Positions 9,591 through 16,630 of a stretch of 48,804 nucleotides of DNA are shown here, one piece after another (position 1 is the stretch's first letter; every line of letters begins with the position of its first letter). Origin of the DNA: Thermoplasmata archaeon (GTDB taxonomy: Archaea; Thermoplasmatota; Thermoplasmata; Thermoplasmatales; ARK-15). A program made the translations under genes and the position numbers. The stretch lies in contig JAGDXS010000016.1 in assembly GCA_023261755.1 (NCBI GenBank), positions 1 to 48,804 of the forward strand, read 5' to 3'. The notes beneath the pieces were generated by a model that had not been told where the DNA came from, made no database searches, and saw nothing but the letters and a program-made list of their open reading frames with translations.

Positions 9591-10871
9591 ATGGAGGAAA
9601 AGGAATTATCTCTTACTCGGGAATTAAAATTAAGTGCTCTTTTTGTTTCCTCAGGCGGCTTTTTCCTCGATGGTTTTGATCTTACAATTATATCGTTTGC
9701 CATATTATCCATAAAGGATCAGATGAATCTCAATATATACCAAATAGGCATGGTAACATCTGCTGCTTTACTGGGTGCAGTATTTGGCGCACTAATTTTT
9801 GGATATCTTTCTGATAAAATGGGCAGAAAGGCACTAATGGGTATTGATCTCATATTTTTGTTTATTTTTGGAATAATATCGGCTATTTCAAATAATTTCA
9901 TTATTCTCTTTATTTCAAGGCTTTTATTAGGCTTTGGCATAGGTGGTGATTATCCTTTAAGCAGTACACTTATTTCTGAATTTACTCCAGCCGAATCTAG
10001 GGGAAAGTATCAGGCAGCCGGGCTATCACTTTACTGGGTAGGAAACCTTGTTTCCGCAATTGTCACTATACCACTGCTCTCACTTGGAAATGATTGGTGG
10101 AGGTATCTTTTCTTAACTGGTGCTTTGTTAAGCATACCAATAATTACTTTAAGGATAAAAATGGCAGAATCACCAAGGTGGTTGATTTACAAAGGAAGGT
10201 TAGAAGTAAGCGATGAAAAATTAAGATACGCTCAAATTAAACATGCAAGTAAATATTCGGACCTTTTCAAGGGAAATTTACTAAAGCCAACAATTTTTGT
10301 AACATCCGTATGGTTTTTGTTTGATGTTGCAGCATACGGTATAGGCATGTATTATCCATATACAATAAAACAATTTGCCTTTTCATCTAATTATACCACA
10401 ATATATGCTCTAATTTTAATATCAATTGCAGCTATACTTGCTGGTTATGTATTATCTCTATTCCTAATTGATTCATTAGGCAGAAAGAAACTTCTTTTAC
10501 TTGGCCTGGGTTTAATGTCCATATTCCTCATACTAGGGGGATTTATTAAAATAACCGGAGAATGGCTAATAATATATTATATGAGCTTTGTATCCATTGA
10601 ACAGTGGGCTGGCATTGTAACGCTCTTCTATCCAACAGAGCTTTTTCCAACAAGTATTAGAGCATCCGCCCAAGGGCTTGCTACATCAATATCAAGAATT
10701 GGAAGTGTTATAGGTACATTTTTCTTTCCTTCAATGATCGCTTTCCTAGGGTTCTCACATTCATTATTCACATTTGGCATATTATCTTCAATTGGTTTTG
10801 CAATAACAATTTTTCTTGCTAAAGAAACGAAAAAACAGACACTGGAGGAAACTTCTTACCAATTAAATTAA
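9591..10871 (+). CDS. MFS transporter, sugar/metabolite:H+ symporter type
   Basis: A 426-residue integral membrane protein with about 12 hydrophobic segments. Family marks are DGFDLTIISFAI in the first helix, the loop motif DKMGRKALMG after helix 2, RLLLGFGIGGDYPLS in helix 4, FTPAESRGKYQAAG, and the second-half repeat DSLGRKKLLLLG. The acidic first helix resembles phosphate or aromatic-acid:proton symporters, which suggests proton-driven uptake. The substrate cannot be fixed from sequence. A TATA-like TTTAATATT about 30 bp upstream of the ATG predicts a leaderless mRNA. It does not appear to form an operon with folP. Confidence 0.85.
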   Translation: MEEKELSLTRELKLSALFVSSGGFFLDGFDLTIISFAILSIKDQMNLNIYQIGMVTSAALLGAVFGALIFGYLSDKMGRKALMGIDLIFLFIFGIISAISNNFIILFISRLLLGFGIGGDYPLSSTLISEFTPAESRGKYQAAGLSLYWVGNLVSAIVTIPLLSLGNDWWRYLFLTGALLSIPIITLRIKMAESPRWLIYKGRLEVSDEKLRYAQIKHASKYSDLFKGNLLKPTIFVTSVWFLFDVAAYGIGMYYPYTIKQFAFSSNYTTIYALILISIAAILAGYVLSLFLIDSLGRKKLLLLGLGLMSIFLILGGFIKITGEWLIIYYMSFVSIEQWAGIVTLFYPTELFPTSIRASAQGLATSISRIGSVIGTFFFPSMIAFLGFSHSLFTFGILSSIGFAITIFLAKETKKQTLEETSYQLN

Positions 10872-10948
10872 CTAAAAAAGAAAATCTTTTAATCTCCTTT
10901 AACATTTTCAAATGTGTGGATTGATGGTTCGAAACTTAAATCCGCAAT

Positions 10949-12136
10949 ATGAATATGTTTAATGCACATGCAAGAGTGCTTTCGGAAGATCTTTTAAACG
11001 AAGAAATGAGAAGAATTGGCGTAGCGAAAGAGGGACAAGAAATAATGTACCCTAAAATGAAATTTTACATTCTAAAATTAGAAAATGTACCATTAAAAGA
11101 TGCCATAATCTTAAAGCAGGAAGCATTGAGCTCAGGTATGGATTGCGCAGTTGCTTGGAACGTTGTTTCCCTAAAAGTTGAAAAAACTGATGCATTACTT
11201 TTTGGCACAAAAAAGCAATTTGATCATCTTACAAAAAAGATGTTCATACAGCCTTTCAATGGCAGGGAAATATCTGAGGAGATTCAGGAAGCTATAACAA
11301 ACTTTGATTCCAACGATTACATATGGAAATTTTGCAATGATTCGTTGGATTTAAAAAATATAAGGATCATGGGCATATTGAATGTTACACCAGATTCATT
11401 TTCTGATGGTGGTAAATATTTTAAGAAAGAGGATGCAGTAAAGCACGCTAAATACATGATAGATAATGGTGCGGACATAATTGATGTTGGAGCTGAAAGC
11501 TCAAGGCCCGGTTCATTGCCAATATCAAAGGAAGAGGAATTATCAAGGTTAGACCCGATAATCGATGATCTAGTCTCATTACCAGTAGCAATTTCAGTGG
11601 ATACATACAAACCAGAAGTTGCAGAATTTGTTCTCGAAAAAGGTGCAAAGATCATAAATGATATTTACAGTCTTGGTAAAGAGGGCATGCTTGAAATAAT
11701 TAAAAGATACAACGCAGGTATAATCTTAATGCATATGAAAGGAGATCCATCAAATATGCAGGAAAATCCTGTATATGTTAATGTTGTTTCTGAAATAATC
11801 AATTTTCTAAGGGAAAAGGCATATTATGCTATTGGAAACGGAATAAAAAGGGATCAGATAGCGATTGATCCAGGTATAGGATTTGGAAAAAAGCTTGAAC
11901 ATAATGTTGCAATATTAAGGGAGCTTCAATCTTTTAAATCTCTTGGATTTCCAATTGTAATAGGTGTTTCCAGGAAGAGGTTTATAGGTGATATATTAAA
12001 TAAAAATGTGAATGAAAGATTGGTAGGGTCAATTTCTGCAGCTCTATATGCTGCATTTAATGGTGCGAAGGTATTAAGGGTACATGATGTTAAGGAAACA
12101 AAAGAGGCATTGGAAATATTAGAGGCAATAAAATGA
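10949..12136 (+). CDS. folP: Dihydropteroate synthase with N-terminal extra domain
   Basis: Joins pABA to 6-hydroxymethyl-dihydropterin diphosphate in folate-type cofactor synthesis. Residues from about 130 to the end hold the full set of DHPS marks: MGILNVTPDSFSDGG, DVGAESSRPGS, SVDTYKPEVA, INDIYSLG, LMHMKGDPSNMQ, IDPGIGFGKK and GVSRKRF. The first 130 or so residues form a separate domain that I do not recognise. They give 395 residues against roughly 270 for bacterial DHPS. The start is uncertain: ATG at 10949 is first, another lies two codons later, and no clear ribosome site is visible. The stop overlaps the start of the next gene (ATGA), implying translational coupling. Confidence 0.92.
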   Translation: MNMFNAHARVLSEDLLNEEMRRIGVAKEGQEIMYPKMKFYILKLENVPLKDAIILKQEALSSGMDCAVAWNVVSLKVEKTDALLFGTKKQFDHLTKKMFIQPFNGREISEEIQEAITNFDSNDYIWKFCNDSLDLKNIRIMGILNVTPDSFSDGGKYFKKEDAVKHAKYMIDNGADIIDVGAESSRPGSLPISKEEELSRLDPIIDDLVSLPVAISVDTYKPEVAEFVLEKGAKIINDIYSLGKEGMLEIIKRYNAGIILMHMKGDPSNMQENPVYVNVVSEIINFLREKAYYAIGNGIKRDQIAIDPGIGFGKKLEHNVAILRELQSFKSLGFPIVIGVSRKRFIGDILNKNVNERLVGSISAALYAAFNGAKVLRVHDVKETKEALEILEAIK

Positions 12137-12540
12137 TGAAATGTCCTGTATGCTTTGCTTCTCAGGAAAGCATTCCCAATGAAAAGGTTCATGTATGCCC
12201 ATACTGTGATTCAATTTTAATACCATATGAGAATGGATACAGAACAGTTGATCAATTTCCTTGGTGGATAAAGAAGAATTTTGACCTAGGCAATAAGGTA
12301 GGTATTGTCATCACGGAAAAAAGAATATTATTTTTTAGTTATGGAAAAAATTGGATTTTAAATGATAAATATGTTCTTGAAAACAATATTGAAAATAATG
12401 CAGAAAAAAATGAAAAAGTAACATACATTTATGGATCTATACCAATTTTTACCCTTCCAGGGCAAAGTATATCCATCGTTGAAAATGAAGGTATTAAAAT
12501 TTACCATCAGAAGGGTTTAGCAATCTTTAATCCCATTTAA
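12133..12540 (+). CDS. Zinc-ribbon protein, function unknown
   Basis: A 135-residue protein whose N-terminus carries a four-cysteine zinc ribbon: Cys4, Cys7 (KCPVC), Cys22 and Cys25 (VCPYC). The rest looks like a small beta-rich domain (GIVITEKRILFFSYG) with no recognised family. Its start overlaps the folP stop by four bases (ATGATG, with a second ATG at 12136), so it is translated from the folP transcript. It could be an accessory to pterin metabolism, but nothing in its sequence shows this. Its last 24 bases overlap the convergent kinase-like gene. Confidence 0.7.
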   Translation: MMKCPVCFASQESIPNEKVHVCPYCDSILIPYENGYRTVDQFPWWIKKNFDLGNKVGIVITEKRILFFSYGKNWILNDKYVLENNIENNAEKNEKVTYIYGSIPIFTLPGQSISIVENEGIKIYHQKGLAIFNPI

Positions 12541-13053
12541 GAAATCTTCCACCTTTTTTCTGAATTCTTCAAGATCACTCTCATTAATTATGAAATGGTC
12601 AGCCAAAGCAATTACATTTCCCAAGCCCCATGAAAGTTCTCTCCTCTCTCTTTCAACAAATTCTTCCCATGTTCTTGCATCATCCTTCCTTTTCCTTTTC
12701 ATAATTCTTTCAAACCTTACCTGTTCTGATGATAGAATTGCAGTCACAATGATCCTGTTTTTGAGATTTTGTTTAAAAAAGTCTATTTCCTCCTTATTTC
12801 TAATTCCGTCTATTATGCACTTTTCACTTTTTATTTTATCCAGAGTTCTTTTTGCCCATATATCCATGCCATGTTTTTTTCTTTCTTCATTCGCTATCTG
12901 GCCCACATTTTTATCATTTAATTCTAGGCCTAATGATTCCGTGTATTCCCTTACAACATCACCCATGCTCACTACTTGAATTCCCATCTCCTTAGCTTTT
13001 TTTATGAATTCTTCCTTTCCTGCCCCGGGCATTCCAACTAAAAGTATTATCAT
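12517..13053 (-). CDS. P-loop nucleotide kinase-like protein (UPF0200 family)
   Basis: A 178-residue protein with an N-terminal Walker A (LLVGMPGAGKEEF, residues about 4-16) and an adenylate-kinase-like fold pattern: VSMGDVVRE, a CIIDGIRN strand, and a lid-like basic region RIMKRKRKDDARTW. It resembles the archaeal UPF0200 group often annotated as dephospho-CoA-kinase-like or nucleoside-monophosphate-kinase-like. Substrate assignments in that group are uncertain, so none is given here. The Walker A has GK followed by Glu-Glu rather than the usual Ser/Thr, which would remove the Mg-coordinating hydroxyl. It is convergent with the preceding zinc-ribbon gene (24-bp overlap). Confidence 0.8.
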   Translation of the reverse strand: MIILLVGMPGAGKEEFIKKAKEMGIQVVSMGDVVREYTESLGLELNDKNVGQIANEERKKHGMDIWAKRTLDKIKSEKCIIDGIRNKEEIDFFKQNLKNRIIVTAILSSEQVRFERIMKRKRKDDARTWEEFVERERRELSWGLGNVIALADHFIINESDLEEFRKKVEDFLNGIKDC

Positions 13054-13132
13054 TTAAATTCATAATAAAAATGAAATATTTTATTCCTTTGTTTAAAAAA
13101 TTTTATTTAATATTGAAAATATATAGAAAAGA

Positions 13133-13140
13133 TTTAAATA
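13133..13140 (+). promoter_or_regulatory. TATA box for the secreted hydrolase
   Basis: TTTAAATA is followed about 26 bp later by the AGGTGAT ribosome site (13162-13168). The predicted mRNA has a leader of only about 10 nt, made up almost entirely of the ribosome binding site. Confidence 0.55.
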
Positions 13141-13171
13141 TTGTTATGATCATATATAGATAGGTGATAGC

Positions 13172-14032
13172 ATGCCAGATAATAAGAAAATATTAATATT
13201 AGTGATATCTATTTTTTTGATAGGATTATCTTTTTCAGGCATGGCAAGAGGTGATACAACACAGACATTTGTGATACTCGTGCATGGATATTCAATAACG
13301 GGAACAGAGGGATCTGATCAATGGCAAATGGGCGTAAACATCTACCAGCAGCTCGTGGATTCTGGATATATTGTAGGTGTAGTTCAATACTATGGTGAAT
13401 TCCAGGTAAGTTATAGCAACGGTTATGTATTTTCAGATCCAAACTTTTATGGCACTTCAAACACACCTATTGAAAATATTGCACAGGAACTTGCATATTC
13501 TATAGAAAATTTGGCTAATACATATGGAAATGTGAATCTTGATATTGTAGCCCACAGCATGGGCGGTCTTGTTACAGCATACATGCTTGAAAATTATGTG
13601 TTACCAGTTAACTTGGAGAATGTGATTTATATAGCATCACCATTCAACGGCTCACCATTCGCAAATATTGCATCTTATCTTGGATTGGATATTATGGTTG
13701 GATACCAGGTTGATGAAATGCTTTCAGGATCATCATTTTTGTCAAATCTCCAAAATAACTATCAGAATATTATAAATAATTATGGTAGCACTACATTCAT
13801 TGTGTATCAGGGTACATATGATCCATGGTGGGGATATTTATTCTTTAACAGCGATAATGATGGCGTTGTGAGCATTAATTCTGCAACATCAACATATTAT
13901 GATTATCTTTACACCTTTCCGAACGATGTGCATACACAATGGCTTGACCAATTCACAGCATACGGAATAAGCTATTTTGAAGATCAGAGCGTAGCGAATC
14001 AGATAATTTATAACCTTGGGGGTAACTATTGA
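13172..14032 (+). CDS. Secreted alpha/beta-hydrolase (lipase/esterase-like)
   Basis: A 286-residue protein predicted to act outside the cell. Residues 1-27 are a signal peptide: Lys-rich start, hydrophobic ILILVISIFLIGLSF, then a small-residue cleavage region. The oxyanion-hole segment FVILVHGY (33-40) and nucleophile elbow AHSMGG with Ser129 follow the lipase/PGAP1-like pattern. An Asp in NSDNDGVV (228 or 230) and His254 (NDVHTQW) complete a plausible triad. The mature chain is rich in Asn, Gln, Tyr and Ser and poor in lysine, typical of exported proteins of acidophiles. AGGTGAT at 13162-13168 sets the start. The substrate is unknown. Confidence 0.85.
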   Translation: MPDNKKILILVISIFLIGLSFSGMARGDTTQTFVILVHGYSITGTEGSDQWQMGVNIYQQLVDSGYIVGVVQYYGEFQVSYSNGYVFSDPNFYGTSNTPIENIAQELAYSIENLANTYGNVNLDIVAHSMGGLVTAYMLENYVLPVNLENVIYIASPFNGSPFANIASYLGLDIMVGYQVDEMLSGSSFLSNLQNNYQNIINNYGSTTFIVYQGTYDPWWGYLFFNSDNDGVVSINSATSTYYDYLYTFPNDVHTQWLDQFTAYGISYFEDQSVANQIIYNLGGNY

Positions 14033-14033
14033 A

Positions 14034-14300
14034 TTAGCCTCCGGCAACAGGGGGAAATATTGATACTATGTCATTATCTTCAAGCTTTGTATTCAAGTTA
14101 TCTAAATAAATTACATTCTTACCATTTTTTAATATTATTACACCTTTTTTAAAGTTCTCACCCGAAAAAATTGAATCATGGAATTCTTTACCATACTTTC
14201 CTTCTATTATTTCTAGAAGCTCACCCACTGTTTTTGCATTTATATTCTCTTCCTGAACGCCAGTAATTTTTCTCAGTGTTGCGAAGTATTTAACGATCAT
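14034..14300 (-). CDS. moaD: MoaD/ThiS-family ubiquitin-like sulfur carrier
   Basis: An 88-residue beta-grasp protein ending in VAGG. The exposed C-terminal Gly-Gly is adenylated and thiocarboxylated when it delivers sulfur to molybdopterin. In some archaea the same fold serves as a protein modifier (SAMP). MIVKYFATLRKITG at the start and DIVSIFPPVAGG at the end are typical of MoaD. The gene follows the tungsten/molybdenum-pterin aldehyde oxidoreductase with an eight-base gap, so a role in making that enzyme's pterin cofactor is likely. No MoaE, MoaA or E1-like MoeB is in the window. Confidence 0.88.
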   Translation of the reverse strand: MIVKYFATLRKITGVQEENINAKTVGELLEIIEGKYGKEFHDSIFSGENFKKGVIILKNGKNVIYLDNLNTKLEDNDIVSIFPPVAGG

Positions 14301-14308
14301 AAAAAAAA

Positions 14309-16108
14309 TTAAAGATCGAGGGATTTTAATTTTTCCTTTGTTGGTCTTCCTTCTTCATCCCATCCTCTTGCTTTGTAATAATCCTTCAAAAGAATATCTA
14401 AAGGTAGAACACTTCCTTTGTTAGGACCATCTGGCATTGGCTCCTTAGTCAACCTTGGTGGTAATGAATCATCATTTTTTGTAAAGCCTGCGTTTAGATC
14501 ATATATTCTTTCAAGGTTCCATATTCTCTCTCCGGCAAGCATTATTTCCTCTGTTGTGTAATTAAAACCAGTTACTGCATTCAATAGATCCTTATAATCA
14601 TCAGCCCCAAGGGCAAAGGATGTAAATAGGCATAATCCTGAAGAATCAATAACTGCAGTGAGGTCCTGGAACATTTTTGTATATGCTCCTTTTCCCTCTA
14701 TTTTCAATGGATCAAGCTTTTCTGGCAAACCAAGGATCTCAGGTGAAATCATGTAACCTCTCACATGGCAGCCTCCACGATTGCTCGTAGCATATTCAAG
14801 ACCATGGCCATAGGCACCCCTTGGATCATATGCAGGAAGTTCCTGCTTTTTTGCACTCATTGAAAATTCAGGATGGCCGTATGAGCTTGCTAATCTATAC
14901 GATCCCTCAGCAAGTTTATTGCCGAAACCCTTCCTGAATGCAATCAATTCAGGTGCTTTCACAAGAGCTTCAGCATTTCCAAATTTAAGCTTAATTCCAT
15001 CCAATTCTGAATCCTTTATAAACCCCTTTTCATACAATTCCATTGCTGCTGCAAGTGTGCCACCAAAAGAAATTGTATCAAGGCCATATTTATCGCAGTA
15101 GTAGTTTGCCTCTATTACCTTCTCAAAATCCTTTATATCAAGGTCAGCGCTCATGGTCCATAGCGATTCATATTCAGGGCCTTCACTATCAAGGTCATCA
15201 AGTTTTGTTATTCTTCCACATGCAATTGGGCATGCGAAGCAGGCTTTGTTTTTTATCAAGTATTTTTCTGACATAGATTCACCGCTCAATTCATTGGCAT
15301 GTTCCCACTGCCCAAATTGGAAGTTCTTTGTTGGATAGAGGCCCTGTGAATTTATTATGTTTACAAGTACAGCTGTACCGTATGTTGGCAGACCCTGAGC
15401 AGTTACAGAATTTTCTTTAATCTTTTTTAGCTTATCCTTTAAAACATTTGTAAAACCAGATTTATCTGCAATCTGTATTTTACCAGTTCCCCTCACTGCT
15501 ATTGCCTTTAATTTTTTAGAGCCCATTACAGCCCCAACGCCTGTCCTTCCCGCAGCCCTGTGCTTATCATTTATTATTGCAGCAAACCTCACAAGGTTTT
15601 CACCTGCTGGACCTATACATGCTACTTCTATTTTATCATCACCAAGTTCCTTATGTATCATGTCTGTAGTTTCATGAGTATCCTTTCCCCAAAGATGTGA
15701 CGCATCCCTGAGCTCCACCTTTCCATCCTTTATAAATAAATATACTGGTCTATTTGCCTTTCCTTCAACAATTACCATATCAAAACCAGCAAATTTTAGT
15801 TCAGGACCGAAAAAACCACCAGAATTGCTTCCAGCTATGGCGTTATTTAAATATCCTTTTGTCACTACCATATACCTGCTTGCAGAAGGTGAAGGTGTTC
15901 CTGTTAATGGGCCTGTTGCAAAAATAATGGCATTTTTTTCATCCAGAGGATCTATTTTTGCATCCTTTACAATATCCATGTAATACTTTGTTGCTAGACC
16001 TCTACCGCCAATATATTTTCTGGCATAATTTTCATTTAATGGTTCAATATTAATTTCTTCATCTGTAAGATTTACTCTCAAAATTTTACCTGTATATCCT
16101 CCTATCAT
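14309..16108 (-). CDS. aor: Aldehyde:ferredoxin oxidoreductase, tungstopterin type
   Basis: Oxidises aldehydes to acids with ferredoxin as electron acceptor, using a bis-pterin tungsten site and one [4Fe-4S] cluster. The 599-residue length and ligand spacing match the family: Cys290, Cys293, Cys297 (ACFACPIACG) and Cys493 (SSGLCLFTS). The N-terminal domain carries the pterin-binding marks GGRGLATKY and AGRTGVGAVMGSKKLKA. In acidophilic heterotrophs such enzymes can work in sugar or amino-acid breakdown, but the substrate cannot be read from sequence. GGTGAT (16115-16120) lies six bases before the ATG, and a TATA box at 16141-16150 predicts a very short leader. It heads an operon with moaD. 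Confidence 0.95.
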   Translation of the reverse strand: MIGGYTGKILRVNLTDEEINIEPLNENYARKYIGGRGLATKYYMDIVKDAKIDPLDEKNAIIFATGPLTGTPSPSASRYMVVTKGYLNNAIAGSNSGGFFGPELKFAGFDMVIVEGKANRPVYLFIKDGKVELRDASHLWGKDTHETTDMIHKELGDDKIEVACIGPAGENLVRFAAIINDKHRAAGRTGVGAVMGSKKLKAIAVRGTGKIQIADKSGFTNVLKDKLKKIKENSVTAQGLPTYGTAVLVNIINSQGLYPTKNFQFGQWEHANELSGESMSEKYLIKNKACFACPIACGRITKLDDLDSEGPEYESLWTMSADLDIKDFEKVIEANYYCDKYGLDTISFGGTLAAAMELYEKGFIKDSELDGIKLKFGNAEALVKAPELIAFRKGFGNKLAEGSYRLASSYGHPEFSMSAKKQELPAYDPRGAYGHGLEYATSNRGGCHVRGYMISPEILGLPEKLDPLKIEGKGAYTKMFQDLTAVIDSSGLCLFTSFALGADDYKDLLNAVTGFNYTTEEIMLAGERIWNLERIYDLNAGFTKNDDSLPPRLTKEPMPDGPNKGSVLPLDILLKDYYKARGWDEEGRPTKEKLKSLDL

Positions 16109-16140
16109 TTTATTATCACCATATAATCTATGCTATAATA

Positions 16141-16150
16141 AGATATAAAT
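16141..16150 (-). promoter_or_regulatory. TATA box for aor-moaD
   Basis: The minus strand reads ATTTATATCT, centred about 25 bp before the GGTGAT ribosome site of aor. It shares a 112-bp intergenic region with the divergent Sm-like gene, whose own TATA-like TTTTAATAC is at 16192-16200. Confidence 0.5.
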
Positions 16151-16220
16151 ATTATTATGCTTTATTAAACATAACAAAAAAATACGATACATTTTAATAC
16201 ATAATATAATTTCCATTATT

Positions 16221-16448
16221 ATGGATCAAGTAGCTAAACCATTACAGATATTACAGAATGCATTAAATAAAAATGTATTAGTATGCGTTAAAGGTAATAA
16301 GGAATACAGGGGTATTTTAACAGGATACGATCAACACATGAATTTAGTTTTAAAAAATGCTGAAGAGTTTTCTGATAACCAATCTAAGGGAACTTATCCA
16401 ATAGTTGTGGTTAGAGGAGATAATGTAATATATATTTCTCCATCATAA
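16221..16448 (+). CDS. Sm-like archaeal protein (SmAP/Lsm)
   Basis: A 75-residue Sm-fold protein that is expected to form heptameric rings binding U-rich RNA. Sm1 motif residues are visible (VLVCVKGNKEYRGILTGYD, with HMNLVLKNAEE following) and Sm2 is VVVRGDNVIYIS. The TATA-like box at 16192-16200 is about 25 bp before the ATG, predicting a leaderless mRNA. The L37e gene starts 17 bp after its stop. An Lsm-L37e pair is a conserved archaeal linkage, and purF follows here. Confidence 0.93.
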   Translation: MDQVAKPLQILQNALNKNVLVCVKGNKEYRGILTGYDQHMNLVLKNAEEFSDNQSKGTYPIVVVRGDNVIYISPS

Positions 16449-16465
16449 GAATGAGGTGAATTGAA

Positions 16466-16630
16466 ATGGGATCTGGCACCCCAGCAATGGGTAAAAAAAA
16501 TAAAAATAAAACTCATATAGTTTGTAGAAGATGTGGTCATAAAACATACAATGTAAGGGAAAAGAGGTGCTCACACTGTGGATTTCCCGCACCCAGAATA
16601 CGCCATTATTCCTGGGCAAAGAAAAAATGA
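16466..16630 (+). CDS. rpl37e: Ribosomal protein L37e (eL37)
   Basis: A 54-residue large-subunit protein with one zinc ribbon: Cys20 and Cys23 (VCRRCGHK), Cys35 and Cys38 (RCSHCGF). It has the family's N-terminal MGSGTPAMGKKN and C-terminal RIRHYSWAKKK. GAGGTGAA at 16453-16460 sits five bases before the ATG. Its last 53 bp also encode the start of purF in another frame, so two proteins share this DNA. Confidence 0.95.
   Translation: MGSGTPAMGKKNKNKTHIVCRRCGHKTYNVREKRCSHCGFPAPRIRHYSWAKKK

Noticed and set aside
11317-11655. 112-codon open frame on the minus strand opposite folP
   Set aside because: It is the antisense shadow of conserved DHPS motifs, with no promoter or ribosome site and no recognisable family.
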